Translations under genes and position numbers: made by a program | Part shown: positions 41,584 to 51,273 of the stretch, in pieces | Numbering within the stretch: position 1 is the stretch's first letter | Layout: each line of letters opens with the position of its first letter | The notes under the pieces: model-generated | Told to the model about the DNA's origin: nothing | What the model saw: the letters and a program-made list of their open reading frames with translations, nothing else | Database searches by the model: none | Assembly: GCA_942492835.1 (NCBI GenBank) | Contig: OW818645.1 | Coordinates: forward strand, 4,030,001 to 4,094,000 | Direction: 5' to 3' | Length of the DNA: 64,000 bases | Origin: GWB2-37-7 sp942492835 | Lineage (GTDB): Bacteria; Bacillota; Clostridia; Lutisporales; Lutisporaceae

Positions 41584-43611
41584 TTGGGGAAATTTAGCGA
41601 TTTTTTACCAATAGGTATAGTCGGAATAATTTTAATGATTATAATACCATTACCAAGTGGAATGCTTGATGTAATGCTTACATTAAATATTTCACTTTCG
41701 GTTGTCATCTTTCTTATTACAATGTATATTAAGGAACCTTTGGAGTTTTCTGTTTTTCCATCTATGCTGTTAATAACTACTTTATTTAGAACATCTTTAA
41801 ACTTCTCTAGTACTAGACTAATACTAGGAAAAGGTGATGCAGGCAAAGTAGTAGATACCTTTGGGAACTTTGTTACCGGAGGTAATATGGTAGTAGGAAT
41901 AGTAATGTTTTTGATACTTGTAGTAGTACAATTCATGGTTATTACTAAGGGTTCAGAAAGAGTTGCAGAGGTTGGAGCAAGATTTACATTAGATGCTATG
42001 CCTGGAAAACAAATGGCAATTGATGCAGATTTGAATTCAGGACTTATAAATGATCAACAGGCAAAGGAACGCAGAAAGAAAGTACAGCGTGAAGCTGACT
42101 TCTATGGAGCAATGGATGGAGCCAGCAAGTTTGTCAAGGGTGATGCCATAGCAGGTATAATAATAACTATTATTAATATAAGTGCAGGTTTTTTAATAGG
42201 TATGCTTCAAATGGAATTATCTGCAGGAGAAGCTGCAAGTAAATTTATGATTTTAACAATCGGAGATGGTCTTGTAAATCAGGTACCTGCTTTGTTTATA
42301 TCTGTTGCTTCAGGTATGATTGTAACAAGAGCAGCTTCTGAGTCAAATCTTGGAACAGATATAGGTAAGCAACTGTTTTCACAACCAAAGGCATTATATT
42401 TTACAAGCGTAGTTTTGATAATATTATCATTTATTGGGTTACCTCCTGTACCCAATATTATATTAGCAATAGTGTTCTCTTTTGTTGCATATACCATACA
42501 GAAGAATTTAAAGGAATCTGAACACGAAGATGAAATAAAGGCACAGGATATAGAGGTAGAAGAAATAAGAAAGCCAGAAAATGTAATGACATTGCTACAG
42601 GTAGATCCTATCGAGTTAGAGTTTGGATATGGGATAATACCTTTAGCTGACGCAAATCAGGGAGGAGACCTACTTGATAGAGTTGTAATGATAAGAAGGC
42701 AGTGTGCCCTAGATTTAGGAATGATAGTTCCGGTAATAAGGCTAAGAGACAACATACAACTTAAACCTAATGATTATATTATTAAAATTAAGGGTATAGA
42801 AGTTGCAAAGGGTGAGATCATGTTTGACCATTATATGGCCATGAATCCCGGCACAGCAGATGTTGAGCTGGAAGGTATAAAAACCATAGAACCAGCCTTC
42901 GGATTACCAGCCGTATGGATTACTGAGGATCAAAAGGAAAGGGCTGAAATGCTTGGTTATACGGTAGTAGATCCGCCATCTATTATTGCAACACACCTTA
43001 CAGAAATTGTTAAATCTAGCGCCCATGAGTTACTTGGAAGGCAAGATATACAAAAGCTTGTAGACAATTTGAGGGAATCATACCCTGCCTTAGTGGATGA
43101 GGTGGTACCCAAAATGCTTTCTATTGGTGAAATGCAGAAGGTACTTGCAAATCTCCTTAAGGAGAATGTCTCAATCAGGGATATGGTTACTATTATGGAG
43201 ACCTTAGCTGATTATGCACCTATGACCAAGGACCCTGATATGCTTACAGAATATGTTAGACAAGCCTTGAGAAGAAGTATTACGAAGCGCTTTATTACTA
43301 ATAATAAAGCTAAGGTTATAACCTTGGATGCGGCTTTGGAGCAAAGTATAATGGATGCAGTGCAACAGACAGAGTATGGTGCGTATTTAAACTTAGATCC
43401 ACAAAGAATTCAAGATATATATAACAGCCTTTCAAAAGAAATACAAAAATTTTCAAACATTGGAGAACAGCCATTAGTATTGGCATCACCTGTTGTCAGG
43501 ATATACTTTAAGAAGCTGACAGAGCAGGTAGCTCCAGGACTTACTGTACTTTCATACAATGAATTGGACCCATCGGTTGAGGTACAATCAATAGGAGTGG
43601 TGAGATTATAA
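41584..43611 (+). CDS. flhA: Flagellar biosynthesis protein FlhA
   Basis: Largest export-gate protein: 675 residues with eight membrane helices in the first half and a cytoplasmic docking domain in the second. Signatures include VFPSMLLITTLFRTSLNFSS, RVAEVGARFTLDAMPGKQMA and IDADLNSGLI, then FYGAMDGASKFVKGDAIAGI of the FHIPEP family. The C-terminal part has ALRRSITKRFI. The TTG start follows AAGGAGG. Its stop shares a base with the flhF ATG. Confidence 0.97.
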   Translation: MGKFSDFLPIGIVGIILMIIIPLPSGMLDVMLTLNISLSVVIFLITMYIKEPLEFSVFPSMLLITTLFRTSLNFSSTRLILGKGDAGKVVDTFGNFVTGGNMVVGIVMFLILVVVQFMVITKGSERVAEVGARFTLDAMPGKQMAIDADLNSGLINDQQAKERRKKVQREADFYGAMDGASKFVKGDAIAGIIITIINISAGFLIGMLQMELSAGEAASKFMILTIGDGLVNQVPALFISVASGMIVTRAASESNLGTDIGKQLFSQPKALYFTSVVLIILSFIGLPPVPNIILAIVFSFVAYTIQKNLKESEHEDEIKAQDIEVEEIRKPENVMTLLQVDPIELEFGYGIIPLADANQGGDLLDRVVMIRRQCALDLGMIVPVIRLRDNIQLKPNDYIIKIKGIEVAKGEIMFDHYMAMNPGTADVELEGIKTIEPAFGLPAVWITEDQKERAEMLGYTVVDPPSIIATHLTEIVKSSAHELLGRQDIQKLVDNLRESYPALVDEVVPKMLSIGEMQKVLANLLKENVSIRDMVTIMETLADYAPMTKDPDMLTEYVRQALRRSITKRFITNNKAKVITLDAALEQSIMDAVQQTEYGAYLNLDPQRIQDIYNSLSKEIQKFSNIGEQPLVLASPVVRIYFKKLTEQVAPGLTVLSYNELDPSVEVQSIGVVRL

Positions 43612-44933
43612 TGAAGGTAAAAAGGTATGTAGGTGAAACGGCGCAAGAAGCAATGAATAAAGTAAGACAAGATCTTGGCCGCGATGCAATAATATTAAAT
43701 ACAAGGAAAATTAGAAGAAAGGGCTTAATAGGCATTTTTTCTAAACCTCTTATTGAAGTAGTTGCGACTATTGATAATGATATAACAAGCAAGCAGTTAA
43801 GACCGACTCAGGAGAGGACAGCTGTAAATGGTTATAAAAAAGCCCCAGATGAAGAGTATGATGCAACAAGCTTTATAAGTGAACTAAATGCCTCCTTAAA
43901 TCAAGGTAAACAGCCTACTCAGCCTAGTACTAACAGCTTCAATGCAGAGGCAAATGAAGAAATTAAAATTACTGCACAACAGCCAATGCAAGCACCTAAA
44001 ATTAGTATTCCAGAAGCGACTAGTATAGAGATTGATGAAAAAAATTATAACCCTGCACAAATTAATGAGTTAAAGGATATGATAAGCAAGGTATATGATG
44101 CAGTAAAGCTGGATTATGAAAGCAGTAAGCTATCAGAGGTATCAAAGGCTTTTTTAGAGAAGCTTGAACGAAATGAAGTAGATAAAGTTATTCTTAACGA
44201 TTTAAAGGAAGATTTAATTGAGCGTCTCAGTATTGAGGAACAACAGGAGCCAGATACTGTAAGAAAGGTTATATATGATATTCTAAATAGTTATATAAAA
44301 GACCCTGAACCATTTTCTGACAGTAACGGCAGAAGGGTAATTGTTTTCATTGGACCTACTGGTGTTGGTAAGACAACCACCTTAGCAAAACTAGCTGCAA
44401 ACTTAGTGCTAAATGAGAAGAAAAAGGTAGGACTTATTACTTCTGATACATATAGGATTGCGGCTGTAGAACAACTTAAAACTTATAGTGAAATAATAGG
44501 TATCCCCCTAACAGCAATTTATGCATCATCAGAGATAGGCGGTGCAATAAACAGCTATAAGGATAAGGATATTATACTGTTAGATACAGCGGGTAGAAGT
44601 CATAAGGACCAGTATCAGTTGATGGAGCTAAAATCACTTTTAAAATCCAATATAGATTTTGAGATATATCTAGTTATCAGTGCTACTACTAAGTTTTCAG
44701 ATTGTATAGAGATAATAAAAAGTTATAGCTTTCTAGATGATTATAAGCTATTGTTTACAAAACTGGATGAAACGTCAACTATAGGTGTACTATTAAATGT
44801 TGCTTATATTACAAAAAAAGCAATTTCTTATATTACTATAGGACAAAGTGTTCCAGATGATATAGAAATAGCTGATAAAGATAAAATCATTAATAGTTTA
44901 ATAGGAGATTATGAATATGAAAGATCAAGCTGA
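43611..44933 (+). CDS. flhF: Flagellar biosynthesis GTPase FlhF
   Basis: SRP-type GTPase that places the flagellum. The 440-residue protein has a basic N-terminal B domain (MKVKRYVGETAQEAMNKVRQ, ILNTRKIRRKGLIG), a glutamine-rich linker, a helical N domain and the G domain. The G domain shows IGPTGVGKTTTLAKLAAN (P-loop at about 248-255), SDTYRIAAVEQLKTY and LLDTAGRS, then TKLDETSTIG. Start by TAATG overlap with flhA. It overlaps flhG, its GTPase activator partner. Confidence 0.95.
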   Translation: MKVKRYVGETAQEAMNKVRQDLGRDAIILNTRKIRRKGLIGIFSKPLIEVVATIDNDITSKQLRPTQERTAVNGYKKAPDEEYDATSFISELNASLNQGKQPTQPSTNSFNAEANEEIKITAQQPMQAPKISIPEATSIEIDEKNYNPAQINELKDMISKVYDAVKLDYESSKLSEVSKAFLEKLERNEVDKVILNDLKEDLIERLSIEEQQEPDTVRKVIYDILNSYIKDPEPFSDSNGRRVIVFIGPTGVGKTTTLAKLAANLVLNEKKKVGLITSDTYRIAAVEQLKTYSEIIGIPLTAIYASSEIGGAINSYKDKDIILLDTAGRSHKDQYQLMELKSLLKSNIDFEIYLVISATTKFSDCIEIIKSYSFLDDYKLLFTKLDETSTIGVLLNVAYITKKAISYITIGQSVPDDIEIADKDKIINSLIGDYEYERSS

Positions 44934-45813
44934 TAAATTAAGAGCGATTATTAATGATATTAAGACATATAGTAAGCAATCAGCTAGTATGTCAACAAAC
45001 TTAACTTCTGAAGCAAGGGTTATAACAATTACAAGCGGTAAAGGTGGCGTAGGTAAGACGAATTTTACGGTTAACCTTGCTATAAAGCTTTCACAAGCAG
45101 GAAAACGAGTTATTATTATTGATGCAGATCTTGGACTTGCCAACGTAGATGTTATAATGGGTAAAATGTCTAAATTTAATCTATCCGATGTTATAAAAAA
45201 TAACAAAGATATCTTAGATATACTAGAAGAGGGTCCTGAAGGAGTTAGATTTATATCAGGAGGCTCAGGGGTACAAGATCTTATAAGGCTAGACAAGGCA
45301 CAGCTAGTAGATTTGCTTATGAAGCTAGGAAAGTTGGACAGTGAGGCAGATATTATACTTATTGATACTGGTGCAGGTCTATCAGAAAACGTACTAAGCT
45401 TTGTACATGCAGCAAAAGAGGTAATACTTGTTACTACGCCTGATCCAACTGCTATAACTGATGCGTATGCCTTAATAAAAACAATATTTTCTAAGGATTC
45501 CTATAAAATAATAAAGATTGTGGTAAATAGAGTTGATGATGAAAAAGAAGCTATCAATATATTAGAAAAACTAAGTCAGGTAACAGAAAAGTTCATGGGG
45601 CTAAAACTACATAAGTTAGGCTTTATAATGAATGATAACTGTGTATCAAAATCTGTAAAGATTCAACAACCATTTGTGCTTAATTATACAAAATGTGAAG
45701 CTACTAAAAATATTACAGATATTGCCAACATTTTATTGAATAACGAAGGTGGAATGTCAGGCTCATCAGGCTTTAAAATGTTTATAAATAAATTAACTAA
45801 CATTTTTAGCTAA
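44917..45813 (+). CDS. flhG: Flagellar number regulator FlhG (MinD-like, YlxH)
   Basis: A ParA/MinD-family ATPase that stimulates FlhF and limits flagellar number. The roughly 298-residue product has an N-terminal activator-like helix (ADKLRAIINDIKTY) and a deviant Walker A, ITSGKGGVGKTNFTVNLA. IIDADLGLANVDVIMG, DIILIDTGAGLSENVLSFV and TTPDPTAITDAYALIK follow. The C-terminus ends with hydrophobic and basic residues that can serve for membrane targeting. ATG codons at 44911 and 44917 are both possible; AGGAG is three bases before the first and nine before the second, so the second is preferred. Confidence 0.93.
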   Translation: MKDQADKLRAIINDIKTYSKQSASMSTNLTSEARVITITSGKGGVGKTNFTVNLAIKLSQAGKRVIIIDADLGLANVDVIMGKMSKFNLSDVIKNNKDILDILEEGPEGVRFISGGSGVQDLIRLDKAQLVDLLMKLGKLDSEADIILIDTGAGLSENVLSFVHAAKEVILVTTPDPTAITDAYALIKTIFSKDSYKIIKIVVNRVDDEKEAINILEKLSQVTEKFMGLKLHKLGFIMNDNCVSKSVKIQQPFVLNYTKCEATKNITDIANILLNNEGGMSGSSGFKMFINKLTNIFS

Positions 45814-45921
45814 TAAATATCAAAATCTGTCAAAATATTATATAATAGTAAATAAGAACATAAAAAGAGTTTTGTTAAAGCTCTCAACTGCAGATAATGA
45901 GACTATGGGGGAGAAAAACAA

Positions 45922-46587
45922 ATGCAGGATAATAATAAACTTTTAATCCCTGGAGAAAAGATAAATCTAGTTGTAATGGATGAATATAGTAATTGTGAAT
46001 ATTTAAGCAAGGTAGAACAAATTCATGAAAATGGTATTATTGATGTTTTAATACCAATTTCAAAAAAACAAATGATTTACATAAAAAAGGATACTTTTTT
46101 GAAGGTAATAATAGCAAGAGATAGCGCTATATTTGAATTCAAAGCAAAGCTAGTTAACAAGGTATTTGGAAAAGAGCCATTGCTGCAATTAGATAGGGTT
46201 TCTGAAATAATAAAAATTCAAAGAAGAAATTATTACAGACTTAAGGTTATAAAACAAATTAGAGTAAGAAAAGTAGTAAACATAAAAGAAAAGTTATATG
46301 AAGAATTTTTCAGCGCAGCCTTAGTAGATCTAAGTGGAGGCGGTATTGGAATTAATAGTACTGAGAAATTGGATGCAAATGATATAGTTGAAATTGACAT
46401 GGAATTGAGCTCTAAAACAATTAATATGTATGGCAGAGTAGTTAGAATAGAATTACTTATAAAAAGCAAACAAGAAATGTATAACTACGGTATACATTTT
46501 GAAAAAATTACTGAGATAGAGAGAAATATTATTATGAGATTTATATTTGATGAACAAAGAAAGTTGGCTAAGAAGGGGTTGATCTAA
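45922..46587 (+). CDS. PilZ domain flagellar brake protein (YcgR-like)
   Basis: A 221-residue cytoplasmic protein with an N-terminal YcgR-like beta domain (LIPGEKINLVVMDEYSNCEY) and a C-terminal PilZ domain. The PilZ domain has the c-di-GMP motifs RRNYYRLKV (RxxxR, about residues 94-99) and DLSGGGIGIN (D/NxSxxG). Such proteins bind c-di-GMP and slow or stop the motor. It is preceded by about 108 noncoding bases with a TATAAT at 45841-45846 but no clear -35, and by GGGGGAG before the ATG. The gene sits between flhG and cheB, tying second-messenger control to the operon. Confidence 0.88.
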   Translation: MQDNNKLLIPGEKINLVVMDEYSNCEYLSKVEQIHENGIIDVLIPISKKQMIYIKKDTFLKVIIARDSAIFEFKAKLVNKVFGKEPLLQLDRVSEIIKIQRRNYYRLKVIKQIRVRKVVNIKEKLYEEFFSAALVDLSGGGIGINSTEKLDANDIVEIDMELSSKTINMYGRVVRIELLIKSKQEMYNYGIHFEKITEIERNIIMRFIFDEQRKLAKKGLI

Positions 46588-46588
46588 T

Positions 46589-47674
46589 ATGTATACACCA
46601 AAGGAAAAGATAAGGGTGTTGTTAGTAGATGATTCCGCTTTTATGAGAAAAGTTATTAGTGACATGCTTTCTAATTGTGAAGATATTGAAGTTGTTGGAA
46701 CTGCAAGGAATGGAAAAGATGGTATTTATAAGACAAAAGAATTAAAACCAGATGTAGTAACACTGGATATAGAAATGCCTGTAATGGATGGATTGTCAGC
46801 ATTAGTAGAGCTTGTACAATTAAATCCTGCTCCAAAGGTCATAATGCTTTCTAGTTTGACTAACAACGGAGGAGAAGCTACTATAAGAGCATTGGAAGCA
46901 GGTGCTATCGACTTTGTACAAAAACCAGCCGTATCATTAATACATTTTAATATTGAGGATATAAAAGAGGATTTAATAAGGAAGATAAAGAATTCTATAT
47001 ATTCAAATACTTTTAATTATAGTAAATTTAGTTTTACCTCATCATCATTAGAAAAAATAAATGATGAACATAAAAAAGTTTGTCCTGCTTTGCAAAGCAA
47101 GTTGAAGCATATTATTTGCATAGGAACTTCAACCGGTGGGCCTAGGGCGCTTCAAGAAGTAATTTCGCAGCTTCCTGCTAATTTACCAGCAGCGGTACTT
47201 GTAGTGCAGCATATGCCGTCAGGTTTTACAAAATCTTTAGCTGCAAGACTAGATGAATTGTCCAACATAAACGTTAAGGAAGCAGAAAATGGAGACATTC
47301 TAAAACCTGGATGGGTTTATATAGCTCCAGGAGATTACCAAATGATGCTAAATAAGAAAATAGGCGATTATCGCATTAATATAAATCAAGATCCACCAAT
47401 GTCAGGTCACAGACCATCAGTAAATTACATGATGGATTCTGTTGCAACTTGCGGACACAAGAGCCTAATTGCAGTAATAATGACTGGAATGGGAAGCGAT
47501 GGTAGTGAAGGAATAGCAAATATTAAAAAAAATGGTGGAAGTACAATTGCACAAAACGAAGAGACGTGTGTAGTATATGGAATGCCAAAGGCTGCAGTAA
47601 ATGCTGGAGCTATAGATAAAATAGTACCTTTAGATGGTATTGCTAAAGAAATTATTAAATTAACGGGGGTGTAA
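46589..47674 (+). CDS. cheB: Protein-glutamate methylesterase/deamidase CheB
   Basis: Adaptation enzyme that removes receptor methyl groups. The 361-residue protein has a receiver domain (VLLVDDSAFMRKVISDML, phosphorylated Asp60 in LDIEMPVMDG). The methylesterase domain holds the catalytic Ser in GTSTGGPRAL, His in VVQHMPSGFTKSLAARLDEL and Asp in MTGMGSDGSEG. The ATG is one base after the PilZ gene. CheR is not in this window. Confidence 0.96.
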   Translation: MYTPKEKIRVLLVDDSAFMRKVISDMLSNCEDIEVVGTARNGKDGIYKTKELKPDVVTLDIEMPVMDGLSALVELVQLNPAPKVIMLSSLTNNGGEATIRALEAGAIDFVQKPAVSLIHFNIEDIKEDLIRKIKNSIYSNTFNYSKFSFTSSSLEKINDEHKKVCPALQSKLKHIICIGTSTGGPRALQEVISQLPANLPAAVLVVQHMPSGFTKSLAARLDELSNINVKEAENGDILKPGWVYIAPGDYQMMLNKKIGDYRININQDPPMSGHRPSVNYMMDSVATCGHKSLIAVIMTGMGSDGSEGIANIKKNGGSTIAQNEETCVVYGMPKAAVNAGAIDKIVPLDGIAKEIIKLTGV

Positions 47675-47677
47675 AAT

Positions 47678-49693
47678 ATGGATATGAATCAATACTTAGA
47701 AATATTTATAGAAGAGTCGCAGGAGCATTTACAAAGCCTAAATCAAAGCTTGCTAGGACTTGAGACAAACCCAAAGGACATGAAAAAACTTAATGAAATA
47801 TTTAGAGTAGCTCACACCATAAAAGGCATGGCAGGTACTATGGGCTTCAGTAAGATGACAAAACTGACTCATCAAATGGAAAATTTACTAGATTCAATTA
47901 GGAATGGAAAGACGGAAGTAACCACCTTAACAGTAGATGTTTTGTTTGAATGTTTGGATTTTCTAGAAAACTCAGTTAATATTATTGCAAACAATGGTCA
48001 AGAGGGTAATGACTCTGCTGATGAGATAGTTACTAAGCTTAATAATATTTTAAGCGGAGATAAAGCTAATGTAGAAGTAGTTGAATCTATTAAGGTTAAG
48101 AGTTCTGACTCTGAAGTAATGAGGTTTAACGAATATGATAACGGAGTAATAGCAAAAGCCTTGGAGCAGGGTTATAATGTATTTAAAATAAAGATAGTGC
48201 TTGATAAGGGCTGTATGTTAAAATCAGCGCGTTCCTTCATAGTTTTCCAAACTATTGAAAGACATGGAGAAATTATAAAAGCTATGCCTTCAGTAGAGGA
48301 TATAGAAGATGAAAAGTTTGATTGTGAATTTACATTAGGTGTTATTTCAAATGAGGCTGAGGTAATAATCAGAAAGGATCTTGAGTCAATATCTGAAGTA
48401 AACGAAGTGATTTTCATAAAAGTTGAAAACGTTGAAGAAGTAGCTATAGCTGCTCAAGAAGAGAATGAAGAAACTAAACAAACTGATGCTGTACATAACG
48501 ATGAGAAAACCTCAAGTGATGATAACTTGAATAAAAAATCTAAAACAGGAAAAACAGTAAGAGTAGATATTGACAGATTGGACAATCTGATGAATCTTGT
48601 AAGTGAGCTTATTATTGTAAAGACTAGATTAGAAGGTGTCGGGGTTGACACTACTAGTGAAGATATGGGAGAGGCTGTTGAATATCTAGAAAGAATTACA
48701 ACAAGTCTTCACGATGCAGTTATGAAGGTAAGAATGGTACCGATCGAAAAAGTATTCAACAGATTTCCAAGAATGGTAAGAGATCTTTCAAAGGATTTGG
48801 GGAAGGATATTAACCTTATAATGTCTGGTGAAGAAACTGAATTAGATAGAACTGTTATAGATGAGATAGGAGATCCTCTTATACATTTAATTAGAAACTC
48901 CATTGATCATGGAATAGAAGAAACAGCTGAAAGAGTAAAAAAGGGAAAGTTAGCTACAGGAAACCTCTTCTTAAGAGCGTACCAGGATGGAAACAGTGTT
49001 GTAATTGAGGTAGAGGATGATGGTAACGGAATTGATGTAAATAAGATAAAGAAAAAAGCAATTGAAAAGGGCGTTATTAAGCAGATTGAAGCAGATGCAT
49101 TAGATGATAAGGCTTTAGTAGAATTATTGTTTATGCCAGGCTTTAGCACAGCAGACAAGATATCTAATATATCAGGTAGAGGTGTTGGACTTGATGTTGT
49201 CAAGACAAAGATAGAGTCACTAAATGGAGTTGTAGAGGTAGAGAATGAATATGGTAAGGGAAGTAAGTTTATAATCAGGCTTCCATTGACATTGGCAATA
49301 ATACAAGCGCTTATGGTTACTATAGGAAAAGAGAAGTATGCAATACCACTTAATGTTATTAGAGATATTACAACTATAGACTCAGAAACCATTCGTAATG
49401 TTCATGGTCAAGAAGTTGTACTGAACAGAGGAAATGTATTACCTATTGTAAGACTTAATAGAGTATTAGAAGTTGAAGGCAGTACAAGTGAAACAGAAAA
49501 GGAACCAGTTATTGTTATAGTAAAGAAGGGTGAACGGAACACTGGTTTTATTGTGGACAGCTTAATAGGACAGCAAGAGATAGTTATAAAGACACTAGGA
49601 AAGTATTTATCAGGTATTAAGTTTATAGCGGGTGCTACAATTCTTGGAGACGGACAGGTAGCATTAATTGTAGATACTAATTCACTTATATAG
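47678..49693 (+). CDS. cheA: Chemotaxis histidine kinase CheA
   Basis: A 671-residue kinase. P1 holds the phosphorylated His46 in RVAHTIKGMAGTMG. P2-like domains occupy about residues 150-250 (two repeated ferredoxin-like halves), followed by an acidic linker. P3 is the dimerisation helix pair with LDNLMNLVSELIIVKTRL. The P4 ATPase has LIRNSIDHGIE, VEDDGNGID and SGRGVGLDVVKTKIE, and P5 is CheW-like. It receives signals from receptors through CheW and phosphorylates CheY and CheB. The ATG follows GGGGGTG. Confidence 0.97.
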   Translation: MDMNQYLEIFIEESQEHLQSLNQSLLGLETNPKDMKKLNEIFRVAHTIKGMAGTMGFSKMTKLTHQMENLLDSIRNGKTEVTTLTVDVLFECLDFLENSVNIIANNGQEGNDSADEIVTKLNNILSGDKANVEVVESIKVKSSDSEVMRFNEYDNGVIAKALEQGYNVFKIKIVLDKGCMLKSARSFIVFQTIERHGEIIKAMPSVEDIEDEKFDCEFTLGVISNEAEVIIRKDLESISEVNEVIFIKVENVEEVAIAAQEENEETKQTDAVHNDEKTSSDDNLNKKSKTGKTVRVDIDRLDNLMNLVSELIIVKTRLEGVGVDTTSEDMGEAVEYLERITTSLHDAVMKVRMVPIEKVFNRFPRMVRDLSKDLGKDINLIMSGEETELDRTVIDEIGDPLIHLIRNSIDHGIEETAERVKKGKLATGNLFLRAYQDGNSVVIEVEDDGNGIDVNKIKKKAIEKGVIKQIEADALDDKALVELLFMPGFSTADKISNISGRGVGLDVVKTKIESLNGVVEVENEYGKGSKFIIRLPLTLAIIQALMVTIGKEKYAIPLNVIRDITTIDSETIRNVHGQEVVLNRGNVLPIVRLNRVLEVEGSTSETEKEPVIVIVKKGERNTGFIVDSLIGQQEIVIKTLGKYLSGIKFIAGATILGDGQVALIVDTNSLI

Positions 49694-49705
49694 GGGGTAT
49701 TAAGT

Positions 49706-50146
49706 ATGACAGGAAGTATGACTAATAAATATGTTGTTTTTAAGCTTGAAAATGAAGAGTATGGAATAGATATTTTAAGAGTAAAAGAAATAAAAGAAAT
49801 GCTTAGAATAACAAGAGTACCCAAAGCACAAAGTTTTGTTAGGGGAGTTGTAAACCTAAGAGGTGAAGTAATTCCTGTAATTGACCTTAGAGAGAAATTC
49901 AATCTTCCAGGGAAAAGTGATACTGATAACACAAGAGTAATTATTGTTATTATTGATGAAATAACTATTGGTCTAATAATTGATACATCATCTGAGGTAT
50001 TGGAAATAGATAAAGAAAATATTGAAGAACCTCCTATGGCAATAGCAAATATTGATCACTCATATATATATGGAATTGGTAAAGTAAATGATAGATTAAT
50101 TATTTTGTTGGAAGTTGCTAAGATAATTAGCTCTACAGCTCAATAA
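49706..50146 (+). CDS. cheW: Chemotaxis coupling protein CheW
   Basis: This 146-residue single-domain adaptor bridges receptors and CheA. It shows the usual beta-barrel sequence pattern: YVVFKLENEEYGIDILRVKE, then FVRGVVNLRGEVIPVIDLRE, then IVIIDEITIGLIIDTSSEVL. The C-terminus has YIYGIGKVNDRLIILLEVAK. The ATG follows TAGGGGGT. cheC follows directly. Confidence 0.96.
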   Translation: MTGSMTNKYVVFKLENEEYGIDILRVKEIKEMLRITRVPKAQSFVRGVVNLRGEVIPVIDLREKFNLPGKSDTDNTRVIIVIIDEITIGLIIDTSSEVLEIDKENIEEPPMAIANIDHSYIYGIGKVNDRLIILLEVAKIISSTAQ

Positions 50147-50159
50147 AGGTGGGGTAATA

Positions 50160-50774
50160 ATGTCACTAACAATAGAAAATCTAAATAGTATTCAGATTGA
50201 TGTACTTAGAGAAATAGGTAATATTGGAGCTGGTAATGCAGCAACTGCTTTATCAAAGATGCTATCTAAAAGAATTGATATGGATGTTCCAAAGGTTAAT
50301 ATACTTGAGTTTAAGGATGTTGCTGACCTTGTAGGTGGGCCTGAGGCATCTGTAGTTGGCATTTATTTCAAAGTAACCGGTGACATTACAGGAAGCATAA
50401 TGTACTTAATGGATAAGAAATCTGCAAGATATTTAACTAATCTTCTCATGTCAAGAGAGGCAGAAAATGATATTCTTGATGAAATGGAGATATCTGCACT
50501 GCAAGAAGTAGGCAACATACTTGCAGGATCTTATTTATCCTCGCTTTCATCTCTAACAGGATTAAAGCTTATGGTTTCTGTTCCATCTTTGGCTTGTGAT
50601 ATGGCAGGTGCAATACTAAGTGTACCTGTAATATTGTTTGGACAGGTTGGCGACAAAGTAATGCTTATCGAAACAGACTTTATAGAAGGTTCAGAGCATG
50701 TAAAAGGGAACTTTTTCCTAGTACCAGATGAAGTTTCTTTTGAAATTTTACTTAAAAGTTTGGGAGTAATGTAA
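50160..50774 (+). CDS. cheC: CheY-P phosphatase CheC
   Basis: A 204-residue CheC with both active-site helices: IDVLREIGNIGAGNAATALS near the N-terminus and EISALQEVGNILAGSYLSSL in the middle, each with Glu and Asn at phosphatase positions. In Bacillus, CheC dephosphorylates CheY-P and binds CheD, forming an adaptation loop. cheD begins one base after the stop, matching that partnership. The ATG is eight bases after AAAGGTGG. Confidence 0.95.
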   Translation: MSLTIENLNSIQIDVLREIGNIGAGNAATALSKMLSKRIDMDVPKVNILEFKDVADLVGGPEASVVGIYFKVTGDITGSIMYLMDKKSARYLTNLLMSREAENDILDEMEISALQEVGNILAGSYLSSLSSLTGLKLMVSVPSLACDMAGAILSVPVILFGQVGDKVMLIETDFIEGSEHVKGNFFLVPDEVSFEILLKSLGVM

Positions 50775-50775
50775 T

Positions 50776-51261
50776 ATGGAAGAATTGGTTAAGGTTGGAA
50801 TGGCGGATATGAACTGCACAAGAAATCCTGGTATTTTAACTACATTGGGTTTAGGATCTTGTGTAGGGGTATGCTTATATGATACAACTACAAAAATATC
50901 AGGAATGGTTCATATAATGCTTCCTAGTAGTCTCCAAATTAAGAACAACAGTAACCCAGCCAAATTCGCAGATACAGGCATAGCGAAACTAATCGAAGAT
51001 ATGCAAAGATTAGGAGCTTACAAGAACAAAATTGTGTGTAAAATAGCAGGTGGCGCTCAAATGTTTAATTTTAACGATAGCAGCGAAATAATGAGGATTG
51101 GTTATAGAAATGTTGTTGCTACAAAGGAAATACTAAACATATTTAACATTCCTATAATAGCAGAAGATACAGGTGGAAGCTATGGACGTACAATAGAGCT
51201 TTATTCAGAAACAGGTAAACTACTTATAAAAACAATAGGTTTTGGAACAAAACAAATTTAA
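50776..51261 (+). CDS. cheD: Chemoreceptor glutamine deamidase CheD
   Basis: A 161-residue deamidase that converts receptor Gln to Glu and binds CheC. The catalytic Cys is in GLGSCVGVCLYD, the His in SGMVHIMLP and the Thr in KFADTGIAKLIEDM. IAGGAQMFNF and EDTGGSYGRTIELY complete the family signatures. It begins one base after cheC, consistent with coupled translation of the two interacting proteins. Confidence 0.96.
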   Translation: MEELVKVGMADMNCTRNPGILTTLGLGSCVGVCLYDTTTKISGMVHIMLPSSLQIKNNSNPAKFADTGIAKLIEDMQRLGAYKNKIVCKIAGGAQMFNFNDSSEIMRIGYRNVVATKEILNIFNIPIIAEDTGGSYGRTIELYSETGKLLIKTIGFGTKQI

Positions 51262-51273
51262 GGTGGTACTTGT

